From the NCBI RefSeq assembly GCF_042681745.1, contig NZ_JBHUGF010000010.1:372001-436000 (forward strand): a DNA stretch of 64,000 nucleotides. Reading direction: 5' to 3'. The position numbers and the translations under genes are program-made. A model generated the notes under the pieces. That model was not told the DNA's origin. It worked only from the letters and a program-made list of their open reading frames with translations, and did not search any database. Below, piece by piece: positions 43,175 through 51,499 of this stretch (positions are counted from its first letter, which is position 1; each line of letters begins with the position of its first letter). Origin of the DNA: Saccharibacillus nicotianae. GTDB lineage: Bacteria > Bacillota > Bacilli > Paenibacillales > Paenibacillaceae.

Positions 43175-43326
43175 CATTTGAATACCTTTTTAGCTCAATA
43201 TACATTTATCATCTTCAAAGAAGTGTAAGTTGAAAAGATACGTGAAACGTTGAATAATAGGATGATCCAAGTAAAATAAAGTCATCATTTTAGTCAAAAT
43301 ATCTGGTTTTAATATGGGGTGTATAG

Positions 43327-44172
43327 ATGGAAAAGTTTATAAGTCGTACGATAAATAGCGGACCTGAATTATTTGAGTTAGATACTTCGGCATATAGTCA
43401 TAAAATCACAGCAGGATTCACCGGACGTAAAGGCGGAGTCAGTCAAGCGCCCTATGATTCGTTTAATTTGGCATACCATGTGGAAGATCAGCCGGAAGAT
43501 GTATTGCAAAATCGCAAACTATTATGCGATGAATTAAAGTTTGATTATACTCACTGGGTATCTGGTGAACAGGTACATAGTAATCATATAGAGATCGTTA
43601 CAGCCGAACATGCAGGCAAAGGATGGTTAGATCGAGAAAGTGCTTTTCAAAATACCGATGGATTAATCACTAATATACCAGGTATCTTATTAACTTCATT
43701 TTATGCAGACTGCGTACCACTTTACTTTATAGACCCGGTAAAACAAGTCGTAGGGCTTGCTCATGCAGGTTGGAAAGGGACAGTCGCTAACATTGCAGGC
43801 GAAATGATCGAAGCGATGAGAACGCAATATGGAAGTGTTATATCTGATATCCATACTGCGATTGGTCCTTCTATCGGTGGTGAAAGTTATGAAGTGGATA
43901 ATAAAGTAATGGATGCGGTAAACGTTTGGAAAAGTAAGTTAATGGGTAATGGTGAACAACCTCTTTATGCCCGTCCGGGTGATAATGGTAAAACCTGGCT
44001 AGACCTCAAACAATTAAATCGACAATTCATGATTTTTGCAGGAATATCTGCGAACCATATCGAAATGAGTAATTGGTGTACTTACCGTAACCACGATCTT
44101 TTTTTCTCGTATCGAGCTGACGGAGGAACAACCGGCAGAATGGCGAGTTGGATAGGTATAGAAACGGAGTGA
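43327..44172 (+). CDS. pgeF: Multicopper-oxidase-type purine nucleoside phosphorylase (PgeF/YlmD)
   Basis: 281 aa; ATG with ATGGGGTG upstream (weak). DUF152/YfiH family: AGFTGRKGGVSQAPYDSFNL, GEQVHSNHI, TSFYADCVPLYF, GLAHAGWKGTVANIAGEMI, AIGPSIGGESYEV and CTYRNHDLFFSYR. The His-Cys-His zinc site is kept. Family members act on purine nucleosides, and in E. coli the protein edits peptidoglycan precursors that carry L-Ser. B. subtilis ylmD is at the same place, but follows sigG and ylmC there. Confidence 0.92.
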   Translation: MEKFISRTINSGPELFELDTSAYSHKITAGFTGRKGGVSQAPYDSFNLAYHVEDQPEDVLQNRKLLCDELKFDYTHWVSGEQVHSNHIEIVTAEHAGKGWLDRESAFQNTDGLITNIPGILLTSFYADCVPLYFIDPVKQVVGLAHAGWKGTVANIAGEMIEAMRTQYGSVISDIHTAIGPSIGGESYEVDNKVMDAVNVWKSKLMGNGEQPLYARPGDNGKTWLDLKQLNRQFMIFAGISANHIEMSNWCTYRNHDLFFSYRADGGTTGRMASWIGIETE

Positions 44173-44179
44173 AAGACAG

Positions 44180-44869
44180 TTGGGATTACAAGAACGAATA
44201 GAGCAAGTAGAAGAACGAATACATCAAGTATGTGAACGAAGTGGACGCAAACGTGAAGATATTCAGTTGGTCGCTGTAACTAAATACGTTTCTGTTGCCA
44301 AAACGGCTGAAGTGCTAGATGCAGGCTTATTACATCTAGGGGAAAATCGTTGGCAAAATGCTGAAGATAAATGGAATCAATTACATGAACGCGGTGTGTG
44401 GCATTTTATCGGTCACTTGCAAACCAATAAAGTCAAAGATGTGATTGGCAAGTTTGAATATATTCATTCGTTAGATCGCTTATCACTGGCAAAAGAAATA
44501 CAAAAAAAAGCAAGTTCTATGGATATTCGTGTTAAAGTATTAGTACAAGTTAATATCTCTGGTGAAGAATCCAAATACGGGTTACCACCGGAACAAGTCG
44601 ATTCATTTTTTGAAAGTATAGCCTCATTCTCCAATCTAGAAGTAGTTGGTTTGATGACAATGGCTCCAGAAGTCGATGATGCAGAAATGACACGTCCTGT
44701 ATTTCGAGGACTTCGTGAATTAAAAGATAATATCAATAATCGTGGATTAACTACAAATCCACTTACACATTTGTCTATGGGCATGTCGGGTGATTTTGAA
44801 ATTGCTATTCAAGAAGGCGCAACATTTGTGCGACTTGGTTCCATATTAGTAGGTAAAGAGGAGGATTAA
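44180..44869 (+). CDS. ylmE: PLP homeostasis protein YlmE (YggS family)
   Basis: 229 aa; TTG start seven bases after pgeF, with a weak GAAAGACAG upstream. Alanine-racemase-like N-terminal barrel without a partner domain. The PLP lysine is in LVAVTKYVSV, and GENRWQNAEDKW, WHFIGHLQTNK, HSLDR, LMTMAP and LSMGMSGDFEIAIQEGATFVRLGS are diagnostic. It binds pyridoxal phosphate and keeps vitamin B6 and amino-acid pools in balance; no enzymatic reaction is known. Confidence 0.95.
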   Translation: MGLQERIEQVEERIHQVCERSGRKREDIQLVAVTKYVSVAKTAEVLDAGLLHLGENRWQNAEDKWNQLHERGVWHFIGHLQTNKVKDVIGKFEYIHSLDRLSLAKEIQKKASSMDIRVKVLVQVNISGEESKYGLPPEQVDSFFESIASFSNLEVVGLMTMAPEVDDAEMTRPVFRGLRELKDNINNRGLTTNPLTHLSMGMSGDFEIAIQEGATFVRLGSILVGKEED

Positions 44870-44871
44870 CG

Positions 44872-45321
44872 ATGGGTGTAATGAATCGCTTTATGAACTT
44901 CTTAGGACTTCAAGAAGAAGAGGAAATTGTTGAGCGTGAACAGATTATGGATGATGATGAAGAACCTCGTGAAACCTCTGGCACAGAATTACGTAAGAAC
45001 AATAGAGCCAGCAATGTAGTGAGTATTCATTCTCAGAAAAATGTAAAAGTGATTTTGAATGAGCCACGCAGTTATGATGAAGCTCAAGATATTGCAGACC
45101 ATTTGCGATCTCACCGATCCGTTATCGTCAATTTACAGCGTGTTCGTATCGATCAAGCGACACGTATTATTGATTTTATGAGCGGTACCGTCTATGCACT
45201 TGGAGGCAGTATTTCAAAAATCGGGGGCAACATTTTTCTGTGTACACCGGATACCGTCGAAATTGAAGGCACTATCGCTGAAATTTTAGGCGAAGATTAC
45301 GAATATAACAAGATGAGGTGA
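44872..45321 (+). CDS. sepF: Cell division protein SepF
   Basis: 149 aa; ATG three bases after ylmE, with GAGGAGG upstream. N-terminal membrane-binding amphipathic helix (MGVMNRFMNFLGLQ), an acidic linker, and the globular SepF domain (VILNEPRSYDEAQDIADHL, RIIDFMSGTVYALGGSISKIGGNIFLCTPDTVEI). It forms rings that align FtsZ filaments and is an alternative FtsZ anchor to FtsA. Confidence 0.96.
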   Translation: MGVMNRFMNFLGLQEEEEIVEREQIMDDDEEPRETSGTELRKNNRASNVVSIHSQKNVKVILNEPRSYDEAQDIADHLRSHRSVIVNLQRVRIDQATRIIDFMSGTVYALGGSISKIGGNIFLCTPDTVEIEGTIAEILGEDYEYNKMR

Positions 45322-45328
45322 CGCAATT

Positions 45329-45598
45329 TTGGAAACGGCTTTTGCAGTTTTAAATGCTCTATATCGAATCTACACGTATATGATTATTATTTATATTTTG
45401 CTGTCCTGGTTGCCTAGTGCACGTGAAAGTTCTTTCGGGCAAATTTTGGCACGATTAGTAGAACCTTATCTTGCTCCTTTCCGTCGCTTTATACCACCGA
45501 TTATGGGAGCAATTGATATATCTCCGATTGTAGCTTTGTTCGTATTACAATTAGCATTTAGCGGATTAATCTTCTTGTTAAGAAGTCTTATTTATTAA
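45329..45598 (+). CDS. ylmG: YggT-family membrane protein YlmG
   Basis: 89 aa; TTG start with GAGGTGACG upstream. Two membrane segments (LYRIYTYMIIIYILLSWLP and IVALFVLQLAFSGLIFLLRS) flank the conserved ARLVEPYLAPFRRFIPPIMG of the YggT family. Role unclear; affects division and membrane-protein placement in several bacteria. Part of the pgeF-ylmE-sepF-ylmG-ylmH run. Confidence 0.92.
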   Translation: METAFAVLNALYRIYTYMIIIYILLSWLPSARESSFGQILARLVEPYLAPFRRFIPPIMGAIDISPIVALFVLQLAFSGLIFLLRSLIY

Positions 45599-45664
45599 TT
45601 TTTATTATCTTGTAACAAACAATCAATTACACTTGCTCTAAATATGAAAGGTATGAACAACATC

Positions 45665-46447
45665 ATGCAAAGCAATATTTATCATCATTTTCATCCAGAT
45701 GAGCGAGAGTTTGTGGAACGGGCTGCGGAGTGGATCGATAACGCAGCCCGTTATCATGAGCTAAAGCTGACCGATTTTTTAGATCCACGTCAAGCTTATA
45801 TTCTGAATATTCTCGCTGCTCGTAATCTAGATGTGCATATTCGTTTGGATGGAGGATCAGAACATTCAGAACGTAAACGTGCTCTCATTGCGCCGGATTA
45901 TATGGATTTGGATAACGAAGATATGAATTTATCAGTATTATCGATCACGCCAGAAGGGCGTAAATTCGCTGATTTGGAACATGGCGATTATATGGGGTCT
46001 ATTTTGGGACTCGGTATCAAGCGAGGTAAAATTGGAGATATCCACGCGTTGGCGGATGGTTGTCATACGGTGGTATCGTCTGAGATTGCTTCTTATTTGC
46101 ATCTAAATTTAACGCAAGTTCATCGCTTACATGTGATGACTGAGATTTTACCAATTGCTGAATTACAGGTAGCTACTCCAGAATTGCAATCGATGGAGCT
46201 AACGGTAGCTTCTTTACGCTTAGATGGGATAGCCAGTGATGTATACCGATTAAGCCGTAGTAAAATATTGGTGCCAATCAAAGCAGGGCGTTGTCGTGTA
46301 AATTGGAAAGTCGAAGAAAATCCTTCTCATGCTTTGCAACAAGGCGATATGATTTCTATTCAGGGGTTAGGCCGCTTTAAAGTATTAGAAATGGATGGGA
46401 TTACAAAAAAAGGAAGATACCGAGTCAAAGTAGGTAAATTTGTTTGA
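45665..46447 (+). CDS. ylmH: RNA-binding S4-domain protein YlmH
   Basis: 260 aa from the ATG at 45665 (MQSNIYHHFHPDEREFVERA), preferred by family alignment from memory. GAAAGG lies 13 bases upstream, so starts at 45644 or 45653 cannot be excluded. An N-terminal RRM-like region and central domain (YMGSILGLGIKRGKIGDIHAL) are followed by a C-terminal S4 RNA-binding domain (SLRLDGIASDVYRLSRSKIL). It binds RNA and, in recent work on Bacillus, stalled 50S-peptidyl-tRNA complexes. Confidence 0.9.
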   Translation: MQSNIYHHFHPDEREFVERAAEWIDNAARYHELKLTDFLDPRQAYILNILAARNLDVHIRLDGGSEHSERKRALIAPDYMDLDNEDMNLSVLSITPEGRKFADLEHGDYMGSILGLGIKRGKIGDIHALADGCHTVVSSEIASYLHLNLTQVHRLHVMTEILPIAELQVATPELQSMELTVASLRLDGIASDVYRLSRSKILVPIKAGRCRVNWKVEENPSHALQQGDMISIQGLGRFKVLEMDGITKKGRYRVKVGKFV

Positions 46448-46605
46448 TAAAGAATAGATTAAGTTGCTATTTAAATCATGAATATAGAGCAAATTTATTT
46501 ATTTTTTAACGTCTTTAGCAGGGATATATCCTTATCCGTCGAAATGAAGTATCATAGCAATAACGAGGCAATTCAACGGCCTAAACATTACAGGAGGTGT
46601 CCAAC

Positions 46606-47211
46606 ATGCCATTAACCCCGCTGGATATACATAATAAGGAATTCTCGCGTCGTTTGCGTGGTTATGACGAAGACGAAGTAAACGAATTTCTAGATCAAGT
46701 GATCAAAGATTATGAAGGGGCGATTCGTGAAAACAAAGAACTGCAAAGTCAGTTGATGTCTATTCAAGAACGTCTGGATCATTTTGCTAATCTGGAAGAT
46801 ACTTTGAGCAAAACGATTATTGTTGCTCAAGAAGCGGCAGATGAAGTTCGTAACAATGCCAAAAAAGAAGCTCAATTGATTATTAAAGAATCCGAGAAAA
46901 ATGCGGATCGTATTATCAATGAGTCTTTATCCAAATCTCGCAAAGTGTCGATGGAAGTAGAAGAACTTAAAAAACAAGCTTCTATTTATCGCACACGTTT
47001 CCGTACGCTAGTAGAAGCTCAATTAGAGTTACTCAGCCAAGACGGATGGGATGCTTTGGAAAATCAAACGCGTGAACTTCAACGCACAAGTAACGAACGT
47101 GATCGTGAAAGAGATCGTCTGGAAGATCGCGACCGTGACCGCGATAGAGACAGAGATCGTGAACGAGATCGCGACAATGAAGAACAGCATAGTTCAGGTG
47201 ATTTGTACTAA
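46606..47211 (+). CDS. divIVA: Cell-pole and septum protein DivIVA with an Arg-Asp repeat tail
   Basis: 201 aa from the ATG at 46606; AGGAGG is at 46592-46597, which rules out the GTG overlapping it. The N-terminal lipid-binding domain begins MPLTPLDIHNKEFSRRLRGY and continues DEDEVNEFLDQVIKDYE, followed by a long coiled coil (~30-155). The C-terminal segment (about residues 164-191) is a run of Arg/Asp/Glu dipeptides encoded by a degenerate 6-base repeat, ending EEQHSSGDLY. It marks negatively curved membranes at septum and poles. The Arg/Asp tail is not part of the conserved family core. Confidence 0.95.
   Translation: MPLTPLDIHNKEFSRRLRGYDEDEVNEFLDQVIKDYEGAIRENKELQSQLMSIQERLDHFANLEDTLSKTIIVAQEAADEVRNNAKKEAQLIIKESEKNADRIINESLSKSRKVSMEVEELKKQASIYRTRFRTLVEAQLELLSQDGWDALENQTRELQRTSNERDRERDRLEDRDRDRDRDRDRERDRDNEEQHSSGDLY
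47095..47178 (+). repeat. Degenerate hexamer repeat encoding the DivIVA Arg-Asp tail
   Basis: Repeats of the form GATCGn / GACCGn / GAACGn (Asp/Glu-Arg codon pairs), about 14 units with synonymous variation. The codon variation suggests selection on the protein rather than recent DNA slippage. Confidence 0.75.
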
Positions 47212-47232
47212 GATTACAGGTTCTAAGTTGAC

Positions 47233-47263
47233 ATTTATAGTCTAAAGCGCTATAAATATTTTA
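47233..47263 (+). terminator. Weak A/T-rich terminator after divIVA
   Basis: Stem atttatag / ctataaat with a 9-base loop, then ATTTTAT. Confidence 0.45.
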
Positions 47264-47350
47264 TAACTTTATTTCAATCCGTTCGTGTAAACGAATATAA
47301 ATATGAACATCAACATTCATTGATAGGGTCAGTACATCATACATTGTGTT

Positions 47351-47630
47351 CACAGAGAGTTGGCGGTTGGTGCAAGCCAATGAACATCGTATGATAGAAT
47401 ATCCCCCTGGAGAAGCAAGGCTGAACCATAATGTAGTAAGCCGAGCCGGAGTGCCAACCGTTACAGAGGCACCGCATCATTTGTGCGGATCTAAGGTGTC
47501 ACTTCACCTTTATATAACGCGAGAACAGTATCTGTACTGATTTTCGTTTTGTATTTTACAATTAAGGGTCGAAGTGAAACAAGGGTGGTAACGCGAGCAA
47601 CCTCGTCCCTTTCTGGGATGGGGTTTTTTG
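47351..47630 (+). promoter_or_regulatory. T-box leader controlling ileS (isoleucine specifier)
   Basis: Class I T-box. Stem I starts with the AGAGAG element (47354 on) and GGTTGGTGCAAGCC. The specifier loop has GAATATCC, in which ATC (47401-47403) is an isoleucine codon. The T-box sequence AGGGTGGTAACGCG is at 47582-47595 (the common form has ACCGCG). The terminator cctcgtccc / gggatgggg with six T ends at 47629. Uncharged tRNA-Ile should pair with the codon and the TGGT bulge and allow read-through into ileS. Confidence 0.95.
47601..47629 (+). terminator. T-box terminator hairpin
   Basis: Stem cctcgtccc (47601-47609) / gggatgggg (47615-47623) and TTTTTT, competing with the antiterminator that includes the T-box sequence. 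Confidence 0.92.
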
Positions 47631-47694
47631 ATGTTTTTATACGGGATAGTTGAAGTGCATTCTATATTAATAGATGGGGAAGGATGACAAAATT

Positions 47695-50600
47695 ATGCAA
47701 AGAGTCGATGTCAAAGAAAAAGCACGTACACGTGATTTACGGATTTTAAATAAATGGAATGAGGAAAATACATTCCAACGTTCGATTCAGAATCGGGAAG
47801 GCAAGCCTAATTTTGTTTTTTATGAAGGTCCACCAACAGCAAATGGTAAGCCTCATATCGGTCACGTTTTAGGACGCGTAATCAAGGACTTTGTAGGTCG
47901 TTACCAGACAATGAAAGGATACCGTGTTGTTCGTAAAGCAGGATGGGATACACATGGTCTTCCTGTTGAACTAGGTGTTCAGAAAAAATTAGGAATCTCT
48001 CACAAACATGAAATCGAAGAGTACGGTGTAGAGAAATTTATTCAAGAATGTAAAGCAAGTGTATTCGAATATGAGCAACAATGGCGTGATCTTACATCTG
48101 GGATTGGATATTGGACAGATATGGATCATCCGTATGTAACACTTGAAAATAACTATATTGAAAGTGTATGGAACAATCTTGCCACGATCCATGATAAAGG
48201 ACTATTGTATCGTGGACACCGCGTAAGCCCGTATTGTCCTGATTGTCAGACCACACTGAGTTCTCATGAAGTTGCTCAAGGATATAAAGATGTCAAAGAT
48301 TTGAGCGCAACAGCCAAATTCAAACTTGATGACAGTGGTGAATATGTACTGGCTTGGACAACTACACCTTGGACATTACCTTCTCATGTAGCGTTAGCGG
48401 TTAATCCTGATATGGATTATGTACGTGTGAGTCAAGATGGAAGTGTCTATATCGTTGCCAAAAATCTAGTAGACGATGTAATGAAAGATGGCAAAGGCGA
48501 ATATGAAGTGCTTAGCACATTAAAAGGTGCAGAATTAGTTGGCAAAACGTATGCTCCGCCATTTAACTATTTTACAGCAGAAAAAGCGAATATCATTCTA
48601 GGAGCAGACTTTGTTACCGATGCAAGTGGTACAGGTATTGTTCATATGGCGCCAGCTCATGGTGAAGATGATTATCGTGTATGTCGTGAAAATGGAATCA
48701 GCTTTGTGAATATGGTGGATCTAGAAGGTAAATTTGTAGCAGAAGTGACAGATTTTGCAGGACGTTTTGTTAAAGATTGCGATATCGATATCGTACGTTT
48801 GTTATCTGAAAAAGATCGTTTGTTCAGCAAAGAAAGATATGAGCATACGTATCCATTCTGCTGGCGTTGTGATACACCACTTTTATACTATGCAATGGAT
48901 AGCTGGTTTATCCAGACAACAGCTGTCAAAGAACAATTGATCGCTAACAATAAAGAAGTTGACTGGTATCCAGGTCATATCCGTGATGGACGTTTTGGTA
49001 AATTTTTGGAAGATTTAGTGGACTGGAATATCAGTCGTGATCGTTATTGGGGTACACCGCTTAACGTGTGGGTATGTGCAGAAACAGGCGAACAATTTGC
49101 ACCACATAGTATCGCTGAACTCCGCGAGCGTGCAATTGGTGATGTGCCTGAAAATATCGAACTACACAAACCATATGTAGATGATATCAAAGTACGCAGT
49201 TCATGTGGTAAATATGAGATGTTCCGTACACCAGAAGTCATTGATGTATGGTTTGATAGTGGTTCGATGCCATTTGCACAACAACATTATCCTTTTGAAA
49301 ATCAAGACACATTCCAGGAGCAATTCCCGGCAGATATGATCTGTGAAGGTATCGATCAGACTCGTGGTTGGTTCTACAGTCTACTTGCTGTATCTACACT
49401 AATCACAGGCAAAGCACCTTACAAAGCAGTTATGGCTACAGGGCATGTATTAGATGAACAAGGACAGAAAATGTCCAAGTCTAAAGGTAACGTGATTGAT
49501 CCGTGGGAAGTTATCGATGAATATGGAACAGATGCGTTCCGTTGGGCATTGTTATCGGATAGTGCACCGTGGAACAGTAAACGTTTCTCGAAAGGTATTG
49601 TCGGTGAAGCGAAATCCAAAATGGTGGATACACTTGTGAATACACATGCCTTTATGACATTGTATGCAACGATTGATGGATTCGATCCAGCAGAACATCC
49701 TTTCCAACCGTCAGAGCATAAATTAGATCGTTGGATTCTATCTCGTCTGAACAGCTTAATCAAACAAGTGGAAAAAGGACTTGCTGTAAATGATTTCTTA
49801 AATGCTTCCAAAGCGATCGAAGCTTTTGTAGATGAGTTGAGTAACTGGTATATCCGTCGTTCACGTGACCGTTTCTGGGGTAGTGGTCTAACCGAAGATA
49901 AATTAGATGCTTACCGTACATTAACAGAAGTGTTATTAACAACAGCTAAGCTGATTGCACCATTCACACCGATGTTAGCAGAAGATATCTATCTCAACCT
50001 TAGCAGTGGTGAAAGTGTGCATATGGATGATTATCCTATTGCTAATGAAGATTTGATCGATCTTGAGCTAGAGCGCGATATGGAAACAGCTCGTCGTATT
50101 GTAGAACTAGCGCGTAATGTACGTAATGAAACAGGTCTCAAAACACGTCAACCGTTATCTGAATTGATCGTTTCGCTCGACAGAGATTTTGATTTGACCA
50201 GCTATGAAGCTATCATCAAAGACGAGATCAACGTGAAAGGTATCCATACCGAAACCGATGATTCTGGATTTGTAGACTTTACGCTTAAATTAAACCTTAA
50301 AGTAGCCGGTAAAAAATACGGCAAAAACGTAGGCTTCTTGCAAAACTTCTTCAAAGGTATGTCTGTAGAAGAAACACGCAAAGTGGTGGAAGATGGATTC
50401 TTGCATATTCTTTCTCCAGAAGGTGAAGAACTACAAGTGACGAATGAAGAATTATTAGTTGAGAAAAAAGCGAAGTCTGGTTTTGCTTCAGCTTCAGGGT
50501 ATGGTCTAACAGTTGCACTCAATACAGATGTAACACCTGAACTTGAGCAAGAAGGATGGGTACGTGAGATTGTACGTGCTGTTCAAGACTATCGTAAAAA

Positions 50601-50790
50601 ACTAGATCTACCTATCGAAAAATACGTGAATTTAACGTTGTCTGTAAACGATGATCTTCGTCAAGCCATCCAAACATTTGATCATGTACTTCGTGAAAAT
50701 GTACTGGTTAACGAGGTGGCATTTGCTAATGAAGAAGGTATGGAGCAAGTGGAATTGATGGGACAAAATGTAGGTATCCGTATTTCGTAA
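47695..50790 (+). CDS. ileS: Isoleucyl-tRNA synthetase, type 2 (IleRS2)
   Basis: 1031 aa from the ATG at 47695 (GGGGAAGGA 11 bases upstream); the ATG at 47674 overlaps that site. Class I synthetase with HIGH as HIGH (54-57) and KMSKS (592-596), an editing domain (TWTTTPWTLPSHVALAV) and a long C-terminal region. The sequence FYEGPPTANGKPHIGHVLGR and WDTHGLPVELGVQKKLG is that of the eukaryote-like IleRS2 clade. Type 1 bacterial enzymes are ~920 aa and have a zinc-binding C-terminus. IleRS2 enzymes tolerate mupirocin in characterised species. Located after divIVA, the usual housekeeping place, and T-box controlled. Confidence 0.95.
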   Translation: MQRVDVKEKARTRDLRILNKWNEENTFQRSIQNREGKPNFVFYEGPPTANGKPHIGHVLGRVIKDFVGRYQTMKGYRVVRKAGWDTHGLPVELGVQKKLGISHKHEIEEYGVEKFIQECKASVFEYEQQWRDLTSGIGYWTDMDHPYVTLENNYIESVWNNLATIHDKGLLYRGHRVSPYCPDCQTTLSSHEVAQGYKDVKDLSATAKFKLDDSGEYVLAWTTTPWTLPSHVALAVNPDMDYVRVSQDGSVYIVAKNLVDDVMKDGKGEYEVLSTLKGAELVGKTYAPPFNYFTAEKANIILGADFVTDASGTGIVHMAPAHGEDDYRVCRENGISFVNMVDLEGKFVAEVTDFAGRFVKDCDIDIVRLLSEKDRLFSKERYEHTYPFCWRCDTPLLYYAMDSWFIQTTAVKEQLIANNKEVDWYPGHIRDGRFGKFLEDLVDWNISRDRYWGTPLNVWVCAETGEQFAPHSIAELRERAIGDVPENIELHKPYVDDIKVRSSCGKYEMFRTPEVIDVWFDSGSMPFAQQHYPFENQDTFQEQFPADMICEGIDQTRGWFYSLLAVSTLITGKAPYKAVMATGHVLDEQGQKMSKSKGNVIDPWEVIDEYGTDAFRWALLSDSAPWNSKRFSKGIVGEAKSKMVDTLVNTHAFMTLYATIDGFDPAEHPFQPSEHKLDRWILSRLNSLIKQVEKGLAVNDFLNASKAIEAFVDELSNWYIRRSRDRFWGSGLTEDKLDAYRTLTEVLLTTAKLIAPFTPMLAEDIYLNLSSGESVHMDDYPIANEDLIDLELERDMETARRIVELARNVRNETGLKTRQPLSELIVSLDRDFDLTSYEAIIKDEINVKGIHTETDDSGFVDFTLKLNLKVAGKKYGKNVGFLQNFFKGMSVEETRKVVEDGFLHILSPEGEELQVTNEELLVEKKAKSGFASASGYGLTVALNTDVTPELEQEGWVREIVRAVQDYRKKLDLPIEKYVNLTLSVNDDLRQAIQTFDHVLRENVLVNEVAFANEEGMEQVELMGQNVGIRIS

Positions 50791-50834
50791 CAAAAGCTAA
50801 GATCAAGTAATAGAGATATCTGATCTAATATAAG

Positions 50835-50888
50835 CATGGGTATCATAGATCTACTTTGATAGTAGTGAGATGATACTCATGTTTTTTT
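50835..50888 (+). terminator. Terminator of ileS
   Basis: Stem catgggtatcat / atgatactcatg (one G-U) with a long loop, then a T-run. Confidence 0.85.
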
Positions 50889-50905
50889 ATTATAAAGGTT
50901 CTCAA

Positions 50906-50935
50906 TAGACGGCTGATTCTAGGCTGTGCTACAAT
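50906..50935 (+). promoter_or_regulatory. Possible promoter of lspA-rluD
   Basis: TAGACG (50906-50911), 18-base spacer, TACAAT (50930-50935). Confidence 0.4.
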
Positions 50936-51007
50936 AAACAAAGCTATGTTTAGTGAGGTTGTCGTACTAAGCATATGGATGAGATATCAATAGGGTGGAG
51001 GATTATT

Positions 51008-51499
51008 GTGATATATTATGTGATTGCAATTATAGCGATTATTGTAGATCAGTTAACCAAATACTGGATCGCTACTGGAATGGAACGAGGAGATCAGATT
51101 TCAGTGATCGGCAATTTCTTTTTGATTACTTCCCACCGTAATCAAGGCGCTGCTTTTGGTATTTTGCAAAATCAACGTTGGTTTTTTGTCGTGATTACGT
51201 TAATAGTCGTTGTTGCGATTATATGGTATATCCAAAAAGTGAAATCACAACCGGATAAATTATTGCCTGTTGCTTTATCACTTGTTTTGGGTGGAGCGAT
51301 TGGTAATTTTATTGATCGCGCACGTATGGGTGAAGTGGTGGACTTTTTACAATTTAACTTTGGCAGTTATACGTTTCCGATTTTCAATGTAGCTGATTCT
51401 TGTATTGTCGTTGGGGTTGCATTGATTATTATAGACGCACTGCTGGATATGAGCCGTCAGAAGAAACAAACTGCCGGTCATGAAGAGGAGAATGTTTAG
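51008..51499 (+). CDS. lspA: Lipoprotein signal peptidase (signal peptidase II)
   Basis: 163 aa from the GTG at 51008, six bases after GGTGGAGG; the ATG at 50975 lacks a site. Four membrane segments. Catalytic aspartates are Asp103 (GAIGNFIDR) and Asp130 (IFNVADSCI). VDQLTKYWI and the conserved NQGAAFG are present. It cleaves prolipoproteins such as OppA at the lipidated Cys. The stop overlaps the next start (TAGTG). Confidence 0.95.
   Translation: MIYYVIAIIAIIVDQLTKYWIATGMERGDQISVIGNFFLITSHRNQGAAFGILQNQRWFFVVITLIVVVAIIWYIQKVKSQPDKLLPVALSLVLGGAIGNFIDRARMGEVVDFLQFNFGSYTFPIFNVADSCIVVGVALIIIDALLDMSRQKKQTAGHEEENV

Noticed and set aside
47051..47245. 64-codon ORF at the end of divIVA
   Set aside because: It is a second-frame shadow of the Arg-Asp repeat.
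47346..47540. 64-codon forward ORF upstream of ileS
   Set aside because: It lies wholly in the T-box leader and has no ribosome-binding site; the RNA structure explains the conservation.
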